Origin: an uncultured bacterium
GTDB lineage: Bacteria; Bacillota; Clostridia; Lachnospirales; Lachnospiraceae
Direction: 5' to 3'
NCBI GenBank assembly: GCA_947071365.1
Contig: CAMTFT010000106.1
Span: 1 to 6,471, forward strand
Length of the DNA stretch: 6,471 nt
The position numbers were made by a program, and so were the translations under genes. Under the pieces are notes generated by a model. It was not told where the DNA came from. It saw only the letters and a program-made list of their open reading frames with translations, and did not search any database. Below, piece after piece: positions 1 through 6,025 of this stretch (position 1 is the stretch's first letter; each line of letters begins with the position of its first letter).

Positions 1-1
1 T

Positions 2-64
2 CGAGGGTGGATTTTTGATTTTCAGGACGAAATCGTCCAAGAAGAGGACAAGGGATTTTATTAA
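2..64 (+). CDS. Possible C-terminal tail of an upstream gene (partial)
   Basis: An open frame enters from the left edge and ends at TAA (62-64), giving 20 residues that begin RGWIFDFQDE and end EEDKGFY. The mix of aromatic, acidic and polar residues looks like a genuine protein C-terminus, and the stop lies a plausible 84 bases before the next gene. No family can be named from so little. Regulators (LacI type or two-component) often precede such sugar importers, but nothing in these residues shows that. A second frame (3-152) is also open here but gives a very basic, unconvincing peptide. This is therefore only a tentative call. Confidence 0.4.
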   Translation, partial: RGWIFDFQDEIVQEEDKGFY

Positions 65-89
65 AATAAAAATCGGATTATGCTACAGT
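61..89 (+). promoter_or_regulatory. Candidate extended -10 promoter for the transport operon
   Basis: TG at 81-82, one base, then TACAGT at 84-89 forms an extended -10 element (4 of 6 matches to TATAAT). A weak -35-like TTAAAA lies at 61-66 with 17-bp spacing (4 of 6 to TTGACA). Transcription would start near 96, leaving a leader of about 50 bases. The position between the probable upstream stop and the first gene fits. The motif match alone is modest, and no convincing CcpA (cre) or LacI-type operator was seen beside it. Confidence 0.35.
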
Positions 90-133
90 ATTTACAACAG
101 CAGAGCGGTGCTTAAAAGGTTATCCGTGATCGG

Positions 134-140
134 AAGGAGG
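134..140 (+). promoter_or_regulatory. Strong ribosome binding site of the binding-protein gene
   Basis: AAGGAGG, a near-perfect Shine-Dalgarno sequence, ends eight bases before the ATG at 149. This fixes the start of the sugar-binding protein and predicts high translation, as expected for the most abundant component of an ABC importer. Confidence 0.85.
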
Positions 141-148
141 AAAATCGT

Positions 149-1453
149 ATGAAGAAAAAAATAGTAAGAGGGCTGCTTACAGCCGGTGTGGCAGGGATTC
201 TTGCAGCGGGATTATCGGTGTGCGCCATGGCAGAGGAAGAAAAGGTGGTGCTGGATGTCATCAACTACCATGTGGGAACAGATTATGCTGCTGAATATTA
301 TTCCTATCTGTTCGAGGAATTCCAGAAGACAGAGGAAGGAAAAAATGTGGAGTTCAATTTTGAGGAAATTCCCACCACAGATGCTTTCAACCAGAAGATC
401 AAGCTGCTCATCTCCAGCGGCGATCTGCCGGATATCGTGTTCAACGGCGGCAACAACATTACGGAGCTGGCGGCGAAATCGGGAAAGGTGGCTGATCTGA
501 CACCGTTCTTTGATGCGGATCCGGAGTGGAAATCACAGTTTGATGAGACGTCTCTGGCATTCAACACGGTGGACGGCAAGATTTACGGTGTTCCCGTGTC
601 AAAGGAGATTTCCTACATCTACTATAATAAAGAACTGTTCGAGCAGGCAGGAATTGAGGCGCCGGAGGTATCTTTTGCAAGCTGGGACGAGTTCTTTGAA
701 GTGTGTGACAAACTGAAAGAAGCCGGAATCACGCCGGTGGGCATGGACAGTGCAGACTCCGGATGGCTCACAAATCTCTGGATGAGCGCGCTGATCGGAA
801 CGAACGGAGAAGCCGGAAATGAGTGGATGAATTCCATGTACCCGACTGATTTTGAGACGCCGGAGGTGATCGCGGCCGCAGAGACGATCCAGAAGATGTT
901 CCAGGAATATACGACTCCGGATGCTGTGGGCGCGAAGTATGATCCGATGGCGACACATTTCTTCAACGGAGAAGTGGCAATGTTCCCGAACGGCCCGTGG
1001 ATGATACCTGATTTTTCACAGCCGGAAAAAGCGCCGGAGGGATTTGCTGACAAGGTTGGTATCATGCTGATGCCGTGCAACGGTATGGAGATGGTTCCGA
1101 CACCCGGCGATATGGTAGGCGCAACGGAAGAGGATAAGATCGAGGCTGCTGTTGCCTTCCTGAAATTCGAAACGACGCTGGAAAATCAGGTGATAGCTCT
1201 GGAAATGACTGGCCTTCAGCCCGTGTCCGGCGGTCTGGAGATCCCTGCTGAGCTTACGGAGAACGATCCGCTGATGGCGGAGGTGCTGGCGATTCAGGAC
1301 AAAGCGGAGATCACCTACGGCCAGAATCAGGCTTACTGGTATCAGAACACCATCGATACCTTCTCCACGGAGCTTCCGGAGCTGGCGTACGGCAACATTA
1401 CGCCGGAGGAATTCTGTGCAAAGCTGTCTGAATCCGCAGCAAAAAATGAGTAA
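149..1453 (+). CDS. ABC transporter sugar-binding protein (family 1 extracellular solute-binding protein)
   Basis: A 434-residue extracellular receptor that captures a sugar, probably a di- or oligosaccharide, and delivers it to the two permeases encoded next. An N-terminal Sec signal is visible: MKKK, a hydrophobic stretch at about residues 8-25, then AMA before EEE, suggesting signal peptidase I cleavage after residue 28. A cysteine at 25 sits in LSVC, a poor lipobox (Val at -1), so lipid anchoring is uncertain. Family hallmarks are the GVPVSKE...YYNKELFEQAGI block (147-169), typical of UgpB/MalE-like proteins (COG1653), and FFNGEVAMFPNGPWM (271-285). Length is normal for the family. The start is set by AAGGAGG eight bases upstream. 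It is the first gene of the operon and is followed at once by a terminator-like hairpin. The fold assignment is secure. The ligand is inferred from the downstream GH65 enzyme. Confidence 0.93.
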   Translation: MKKKIVRGLLTAGVAGILAAGLSVCAMAEEEKVVLDVINYHVGTDYAAEYYSYLFEEFQKTEEGKNVEFNFEEIPTTDAFNQKIKLLISSGDLPDIVFNGGNNITELAAKSGKVADLTPFFDADPEWKSQFDETSLAFNTVDGKIYGVPVSKEISYIYYNKELFEQAGIEAPEVSFASWDEFFEVCDKLKEAGITPVGMDSADSGWLTNLWMSALIGTNGEAGNEWMNSMYPTDFETPEVIAAAETIQKMFQEYTTPDAVGAKYDPMATHFFNGEVAMFPNGPWMIPDFSQPEKAPEGFADKVGIMLMPCNGMEMVPTPGDMVGATEEDKIEAAVAFLKFETTLENQVIALEMTGLQPVSGGLEIPAELTENDPLMAEVLAIQDKAEITYGQNQAYWYQNTIDTFSTELPELAYGNITPEEFCAKLSESAAKNE

Positions 1454-1466
1454 AATGATATGATAC

Positions 1467-1500
1467 CGGGGTCACTGCGGATCTGCAGTGGCCCCGTTTT
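1467..1500 (+). terminator. Hairpin with T tract: partial terminator or RNA-stabilising stem between binding protein and permeases
   Basis: Bases 1467-1478 pair with 1485-1496 to give a 12-bp GC-rich stem with one G-U pair and a 6-base loop (GGATCT), followed directly by TTTT. It begins 13 bases after the binding-protein stop codon and ends just before the Shine-Dalgarno of the first permease. The T tract is short, so termination is probably incomplete. In sugar ABC operons such a hairpin commonly raises the ratio of binding protein to permease, either by partial termination or by protecting the upstream mRNA from 3' decay. The structure is directly visible; the role is inferred. Confidence 0.8.
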
Positions 1501-1502
1501 AC

Positions 1503-1508
1503 AGGAGG
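1503..1508 (+). promoter_or_regulatory. Ribosome binding site that sets a TTG start for the first permease
   Basis: AGGAGG (continuing as AGGAGGTG) lies eight bases before the TTG at 1517. The in-frame ATG at 1460 has no ribosome binding site and would put the terminator hairpin inside the coding region, so the TTG is the better start. Confidence 0.8.
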
Positions 1509-1516
1509 TGTCTATA

Positions 1517-2407
1517 TTGAGAACGAAAAACAGAGGAATATGGATCGCGCTGTTCACGATTCCGTGTATGATTTTGTTTGCCATCGTATACGCAGCGCCC
1601 ATCGTGACGGTAGCTTATACGTCTTTGTGCGATTATTCCCTTACATCCGCGCCGGTATTCCGGGGAATAAAGAATTTTGTTACGATTTTTGGCGATGAGG
1701 ATTTCCTTTATTCCATACGGAATACGCTTCTGTGGGTGGTGCTGCAGTCTACGTTTCACGTGCTGCTGGGACTTTTGATGGCGCTGGTTTTGCGAAGGAA
1801 GCCAAAGGGCTGGTCTGTGGTGAGAACAGCATATATGGTTCCGAATATTATCCCAACGGCGGCGACGGGCGTCATGTTTACGCTTCTTCTGAATCCGTCC
1901 TTTGGAATCGTGAAGCCCTTCCTTGATTTTCTGGGCGTGGATTACGGCATGGTTCCGAATCTGTTCGGCAATTCAAGGTACGCATTCTGGACAGTCACAT
2001 GTACCTGGATTTTTTATTCCGGATTTAATACGATAATTTTCCTGGCGGAGATGGGAGCCATCGATAAGGAGATTTACGAGGCGGCGACGGTGGACGGAGC
2101 AAGGCCGTGGCAGCTTGACCGTTATATTACGCTGCCTCTGATGAAAAATATTTTTGGGACGTGCGTGACGCTGGCATCCGTCGCCATGGTGTCACAGTTT
2201 GACATTATCTATATGACGACGAAGGGCGGGCCGGGAAATTCCACGCTGAACCTGCCGATCTATCTGTATAAGGCCGCCACGCTGGAAAACAATTTCGGAA
2301 AGGCAAATGCGGTGGGTGTCGTGCAGATCGTGATCGGCCTCGTGCTGGTGCTTCTGATTCAGCGGCTTTTCAGTGATAAGAAAGAGATAAGGAGGGAGAG
2401 ACGATGA
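1517..2407 (+). CDS. ABC sugar transporter permease, MsmF/UgpA-like (first membrane subunit)
   Basis: One of two membrane subunits that form the sugar channel. It has 296 residues starting at TTG 1517, chosen for the AGGAGG eight bases upstream. A longer frame opens at ATG 1460 but would add 19 residues encoded by the hairpin. About six membrane segments are visible, beginning near residues 8-31 and 71-92, with the last near 262-285 before a basic tail. The cytoplasmic EAA loop that docks on the ATPase is an exact family match: EAA at 188-190, Gly194, then I-x-L-P at 204-207. The N-terminal RTKNRGIWIALFTIPCMI style is typical of COG1175 permeases. It overlaps the next gene by four bases (ATGA), so the two are translationally coupled and probably made in equal amounts. 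Family call is firm; the substrate is not shown by the sequence. Confidence 0.92.
   Translation: MRTKNRGIWIALFTIPCMILFAIVYAAPIVTVAYTSLCDYSLTSAPVFRGIKNFVTIFGDEDFLYSIRNTLLWVVLQSTFHVLLGLLMALVLRRKPKGWSVVRTAYMVPNIIPTAATGVMFTLLLNPSFGIVKPFLDFLGVDYGMVPNLFGNSRYAFWTVTCTWIFYSGFNTIIFLAEMGAIDKEIYEAATVDGARPWQLDRYITLPLMKNIFGTCVTLASVAMVSQFDIIYMTTKGGPGNSTLNLPIYLYKAATLENNFGKANAVGVVQIVIGLVLVLLIQRLFSDKKEIRRERR
2389..2395 (+). promoter_or_regulatory. Ribosome binding site of the second permease, inside the first permease gene
   Basis: AAGGAGG lies within the last codons of the first permease, eight bases before the ATG at 2404. Together with the ATGA overlap it supports coupled but independently efficient translation of the second membrane subunit. 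Confidence 0.75.
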
Positions 2408-3246
2408 GGGAAACATCAAAGATCAGTGTAAGGATTGCGGCTATCTGCAAATATATTTTTATGATTTTCTTTGTGTGCATCGCGGTGGGGCCTTTGCTTT
2501 GGGCGTTTTTAAGTTCCTTTAAGACGTACAGTGAGATCAATTCCTCCGCTCTTTCCTGGCCATCCTCCTTCAATCTGGATAATTATAAGGCGGCGTTCAA
2601 GTATGCGCCGATTGCAAAATATTTCATGAACAGCGTGATCATCGTAGGGTGCAGCGTGCTGGTCACGGTCGCTCTCGTTGCGATGTGTGCTTACATTATT
2701 TCGCGGTTTGATTTTAAGCTGAAAATGGTGATCGTGCTTTTGATCTCCGCGTCATTGATGCTTCCTGCGCAGGCGATTTCCCAGCCGCTGTTCACGATTT
2801 TTCAGAAGCTCGGTATTTTTGATACGAAGATCGGGCTGATCATTGTCTATTCTGCAATGGGGATTCCGATGTCCTTTTTCGTCATGACGAGCTATTACAA
2901 AACGATACCGATGGCGCTGGAGGAATCCGCCTATATTGACGGCGCTTCCTTTTTGCAGACATTTCTGCGCATCATTTTGCCGCTGGCGAAGCCGGGGCTG
3001 GTGACGATCGCTCTGCTTCAGTTCATCAATACGTGGAATGAGTTTTATTTCGCGCTGATGCTGACCAGCGGCAATTCCGCGCGGACAGTTCCCATCGCGC
3101 TGAATTATTATATGGGAACCTTCGCGAACAATTATTCTGCTCTGTTTGCGGCGGTGGTACTGACGGTGCTTCCGACTATCGTACTGTTCATCGTTTTGCA
3201 GAAGCAGGTAATGGAAAGTCTGACAGCGGGGGCGGTGAAGGGATGA
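2404..3246 (+). CDS. ABC sugar transporter permease, MsmG/UgpE-like (second membrane subunit)
   Basis: The partner membrane subunit, 280 residues, normal for COG0395 permeases. It opens with a short basic cytoplasmic stretch, then a first membrane segment at about 15-37 ending in the GPLLWAFLSSFK motif that marks this subunit class. It has about six membrane segments in all. The EAA loop reads E-S-A at 174-176, Gly180, then I-x-L-P at 190-193, exactly spaced. NTWNEFYFALMLTS in the second half is another family hallmark. The start has AAGGAGG eight bases upstream and overlaps the previous stop as ATGA. Its own stop overlaps the GH65 start in the same way, so all three genes share one transcript. 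No ATPase gene adjoins the pair; a shared MsmK/MsmX-type ATPase from elsewhere is the expected motor. Confidence 0.92.
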   Translation: MRETSKISVRIAAICKYIFMIFFVCIAVGPLLWAFLSSFKTYSEINSSALSWPSSFNLDNYKAAFKYAPIAKYFMNSVIIVGCSVLVTVALVAMCAYIISRFDFKLKMVIVLLISASLMLPAQAISQPLFTIFQKLGIFDTKIGLIIVYSAMGIPMSFFVMTSYYKTIPMALEESAYIDGASFLQTFLRIILPLAKPGLVTIALLQFINTWNEFYFALMLTSGNSARTVPIALNYYMGTFANNYSALFAAVVLTVLPTIVLFIVLQKQVMESLTAGAVKG

Positions 3247-5819
3247 CGAAAAAAGTAAAAGAGATGATTTATCCGGTAGAGTCCTGGACTGTCACAGAGC
3301 AGGCCTTCGAGGTAAAAAATAATTACAGGAATGAAACGACGTTTGCACTCTCTAACGGCTATATCGGTACAAGGGGCACCTTCGAGGAATCGTATCCCTT
3401 CGATATTGATACGGGACTTGAGGGCAATTTTGTGAATGGATTTTATGAGAGTGAGAAGATCAGATACGGCGAAGCCAATTTCGGCTCACCGCTTCTTTCC
3501 CAGTCGCTGCTGAACCTTCCAAACCTGAAGGAAACGCACGTCTTTTTCGATGGCGAGGTGTTTGACATGCGGGAAGGCAGTGTGGAAGGGTATTCCCGTA
3601 CGCTGCATATGCGGGACGGGATACTGGAGAGAAAGCTGGTCTGGACATCGCCGGGAGGGAAAAAAGCCAGGATCTGCATCCGGCGTCTCGTATCTATGGC
3701 GATGAAAAATATTATGGCCATCAGCTATCAGGTCACGCCGCTGAATTTTGATGGCGAGATCCGTTTCACATCACATCTGTCGGCGGATGTGGAGAACCAT
3801 ACGAGAAAGACGAATCCTATTGTTGATTACGGGCCCTTTGGAAGAAAGCTGGAGAAGGCCGCGCTGAAAGCGGATGAGAGAAGGTTGTACTATGAGGGCG
3901 TGACGCAGACAAGTAAGCTGACGGTGGGGTGCGGGAGCGCGCATCGGGTGTTTGTGGGGACGCAGGAACCAGAGCAGGTCGTATATGAGACGGGATCATG
4001 GGAAGCCGGGCCGGGGAGTGAGCCGGGTGTATGGAATACGGAGACGCAGGTAAATGCGCTTGACGCTTCTTTGACGCTGTATTTTCAGGGAAAGCGAAAC
4101 GTTCCCGTAACATTGGAAAAGATCATTTGTTACTCCTCAAGCCTTGAGATGGAAGCTGCTCTTCTGGAAGGCTTTGTGTATCAAACGCTTTCTGCGGCAG
4201 AGCTGCTGGGCTTTGAGGGACTTGAGCGGGAACAGAAAAAGATCATGCACCGTTTCTGGGAGACGGCGGACATCGAGATACTGGGAGAGGGGAACGAAGC
4301 GCTCTCCCAGGGAATCCGTTTTAATATGTTCCATATTTATCAGGCGGCAGGCAGAGATGGAAAAACGGGGATGGGGGCTAAAGGGCTTTCCGGCGAAGGC
4401 TATGAGGGCCATTATTTTTGGGATACGGAAATGTATGTCATGCCGGCGCTTATCTATACGGAGCCGGAAACGGCCAGAAGACTGCTGGAGTACCGCTATT
4501 GGACGCTGCCAAAGGCGCGGGAGCGGGCAAAGGTACTGGGCCACCCGAAGGGAGCGCTGTTTCCCTGGAGGACGATCAACGGGGAAGAGGCTTCTACGTA
4601 TTATCCGCTTGGAACGGCGCAGTATCACATCAATGCGGATATCGAGTACGCGCTTTCACTGTACCTGCAGGTGACGGGAGATTTGGAGTTCTTTAAGGAA
4701 AAGGGCGCGGAGCTCATACTTGAAACGGCGCGGATCTGGGCCGATGTGGGCAGCTTTGCCGAGTGCAGGGGCGGGAAATACTGTATCTGTTGCGTGACGG
4801 GGCCGGATGAATATAACGTGCTGGTGGACAACAATTTTTATACGAACCTTATGGCCAAAGAGCACCTGCGGGATGCGGTGAACACGGTTCAATACTTAAG
4901 GCAGCATGAGACGGAGACATTTTCGCGTCTGGCAGATAAGCTGGAACTTCTGCCGCAGGAGGTAACACTCTGGCAGAAAATCGTGGAAAACATGTATCTG
5001 CCGTATGACGAAAGCCGCCGGGTCTATCCGATGGATGACGGATTTATGATGCGAAAGCCCTGGGATGAATCGAGAATTCCCCCGGAAAAACGGGCATGGC
5101 TGTATGAGAACTATCATCCTCTGTTTATCATGCGGCATCGGATGTCAAAGCAGGCAGATGCGATTCTTGGCATGTATCTGCACAGTAATCTTTTCTCACG
5201 GGAGGAGCTGCGGAGAAATTATGACTTTTATCAGGAGGTGACGCTGCATCACTCGTCTCTGTCTACGTGTATTTTCGGAATCGTAGCGTGTGATATTGGG
5301 AGCAGAATGGTGCTGGGCGTGGGGGTATCCGATGATGGAACTTCCGGAACTTATGAAGGTATCCGGAAAGAGAATGCGGGTAGCAGGAAAAATATTTGGG
5401 AGAGAGATGCAAACGGCGATGTGGATGCCCAGATGAAGGATACGGATGCTGATGAGAATGCAGAATCGGAGGACGCAGAACAGTATTTCATGGAGGCATA
5501 CGAATATTTCTCACAGTCCGCCCGAATGGATCTGGACGACTACCATAACAATTTTTATGCGGGCATCCACGCAGCAAACATGGCAGGGACGTGGCAGGCG
5601 ATCATCAATGGCTTTGCAGGGATGAGATGCTTCGATGGAAAGCTGAGCTTCCAGCCGCATTTACCCAAGTCGTGGAAAGGTTATCGATTCTGTGTGCGTT
5701 TCCGTAACAGCGTGATTCAGGCAGAGATAACGCAAAACGGGGCAAAGTTCAGTTTGAAGAGCGGTGCCCCGGTGGAGATTTCTGTGTATGGAGAAAAGAT
5801 TACGCTTCAACCAATATAA
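3243..5819 (+). CDS. GH65 inverting alpha-glucoside phosphorylase with an unusual acidic insertion
   Basis: Cytoplasmic enzyme (no signal peptide) that should cleave an alpha-glucosyl disaccharide with phosphate to give beta-glucose 1-phosphate. Domains in order: GH65 N-terminal beta-sandwich (about 14-270), linker helices, (alpha/alpha)6 catalytic barrel (about 330-800) and C-terminal beta domain (to 858). Visible family signatures: KGLSGEGY...HYFWDTE ending at 396; FPWRTINGEE (440-449); GPDEYN (520-525), with Glu523 as the expected general acid; KQAD (636-639), glucose side; and HHSSLS (669-674), the phosphate loop. The acceptor-side loop ends GTAQYHIN (457-464), as in kojibiose, trehalose or nigerose-type phosphorylases as I recall them, unlike maltose phosphorylases; the exact sugar is open. 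At 858 residues it is longer than the usual 750-790, because about 60 residues (roughly 687-747) interrupt the region between ACDIG and AYEYF. The ATGA overlap couples it to the permease; only a weak GGTGA lies upstream. Met8 (3264) is a possible alternative start. No frameshift is seen. Confidence 0.92.
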   Translation: MTKKVKEMIYPVESWTVTEQAFEVKNNYRNETTFALSNGYIGTRGTFEESYPFDIDTGLEGNFVNGFYESEKIRYGEANFGSPLLSQSLLNLPNLKETHVFFDGEVFDMREGSVEGYSRTLHMRDGILERKLVWTSPGGKKARICIRRLVSMAMKNIMAISYQVTPLNFDGEIRFTSHLSADVENHTRKTNPIVDYGPFGRKLEKAALKADERRLYYEGVTQTSKLTVGCGSAHRVFVGTQEPEQVVYETGSWEAGPGSEPGVWNTETQVNALDASLTLYFQGKRNVPVTLEKIICYSSSLEMEAALLEGFVYQTLSAAELLGFEGLEREQKKIMHRFWETADIEILGEGNEALSQGIRFNMFHIYQAAGRDGKTGMGAKGLSGEGYEGHYFWDTEMYVMPALIYTEPETARRLLEYRYWTLPKARERAKVLGHPKGALFPWRTINGEEASTYYPLGTAQYHINADIEYALSLYLQVTGDLEFFKEKGAELILETARIWADVGSFAECRGGKYCICCVTGPDEYNVLVDNNFYTNLMAKEHLRDAVNTVQYLRQHETETFSRLADKLELLPQEVTLWQKIVENMYLPYDESRRVYPMDDGFMMRKPWDESRIPPEKRAWLYENYHPLFIMRHRMSKQADAILGMYLHSNLFSREELRRNYDFYQEVTLHHSSLSTCIFGIVACDIGSRMVLGVGVSDDGTSGTYEGIRKENAGSRKNIWERDANGDVDAQMKDTDADENAESEDAEQYFMEAYEYFSQSARMDLDDYHNNFYAGIHAANMAGTWQAIINGFAGMRCFDGKLSFQPHLPKSWKGYRFCVRFRNSVIQAEITQNGAKFSLKSGAPVEISVYGEKITLQPI
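5301..5483 (+). other. Insertion segment within the GH65 catalytic domain (acidic, GATG-rich)
   Basis: This stretch encodes residues 687-747, lying between two blocks that are normally only a few residues apart in GH65 proteins: the helix after the phosphate loop (GIVACDIG, ending at 686) and AYEYFSQSARMDLDDY (752-767). Its first part is rich in Gly, Val and Ser; its second part (720-747) is dense in Asp and Glu. At DNA level GATG occurs six times in 49 bases (5406-5454), suggesting growth by slippage or local duplication. The reading frame is open throughout and both flanks are intact, so the insertion should be translated, most simply as a disordered surface loop. The boundaries are estimated from memory of the family, not an alignment. 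Confidence 0.7.
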
Positions 5820-5859
5820 ACACAGGGATGAAAGGCATCCGTTCAATCGCCAACGAACA

Positions 5860-5996
5860 GGCGAATCCGCTGAATCTTTCCGCAAGGAACATGGTTCCCG
5901 ACGGTACTTAGCGAGCGTATTTTGCTCGCTTACGTACCGCTTCGTGGAACTGCTAAGCGCAAGCGGTTCCTGGAGGAAAGATTCAGCGGATCCGCC
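5860..5996. repeat. 137-bp nested palindromic element (possible dispersed repeat or structured RNA)
   Basis: Fills most of the 206-bp gap between the GH65 and HAD genes. Outer arms 5860-5890 and 5966-5996 pair at 28 of 31 positions. Inside, a second palindrome runs 5894-5950: 5894-5898 with 5946-5950, 5899-5901 with 5942-5944, 5902-5907 with 5934-5939, and 5910-5916 with 5924-5930 around a GTATTTT loop. GGAAC or GTTCC occurs four times (5886, 5894, 5946, 5966), so the arms can pair as one long stem or as a branched form with side hairpins. No T tract follows on the + strand, so this is not a standard terminator. No coding frame and no target-site duplication were seen. The nested form recalls palindromic mobile repeats, but copy number cannot be judged from one window. 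Confidence 0.75.
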
Positions 5997-6010
5997 GTCC
6001 GGAAAAAACG

Positions 6011-6017
6011 AAAGGAG
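6011..6017 (+). promoter_or_regulatory. Ribosome binding site that sets a TTG start for the HAD gene
   Basis: AAAGGAG ends eight bases before the TTG at 6026. No in-frame ATG occurs before the catalytic DWDGT motif, so this site fixes the start. The previous gene's stop is 206 bases upstream, too far for translational coupling. Confidence 0.8.
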
Positions 6018-6025
6018 AACACAAC

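Noticed and set aside
3..152. Second open frame from the left edge, ending in TGA overlapping the binding-protein start
   Set aside because: The translated peptide is very basic and low in complexity, and the frame runs through the leader, the candidate promoter and the Shine-Dalgarno site. It looks like a chance open frame.
4137..4628. Long minus-strand open frame (163 codons) opposite GH65
   Set aside because: It lies wholly within the conserved catalytic domain of GH65 on the other strand, has no ribosome site and gives a basic, motif-free product, so it is a shadow frame.
5826..5840. GGATG/CATCC hairpin just after the GH65 stop as a terminator
   Set aside because: The stem is only 5 bp and no T tract follows, so it does not qualify as an intrinsic terminator.
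5860..5996. The nested palindrome as a standard Rho-independent terminator for the + strand
   Set aside because: The right arm is followed by GTCCGGAAAAAACG, with no T run on the + strand, and the A run lies on the wrong side for a minus-strand terminator as well.
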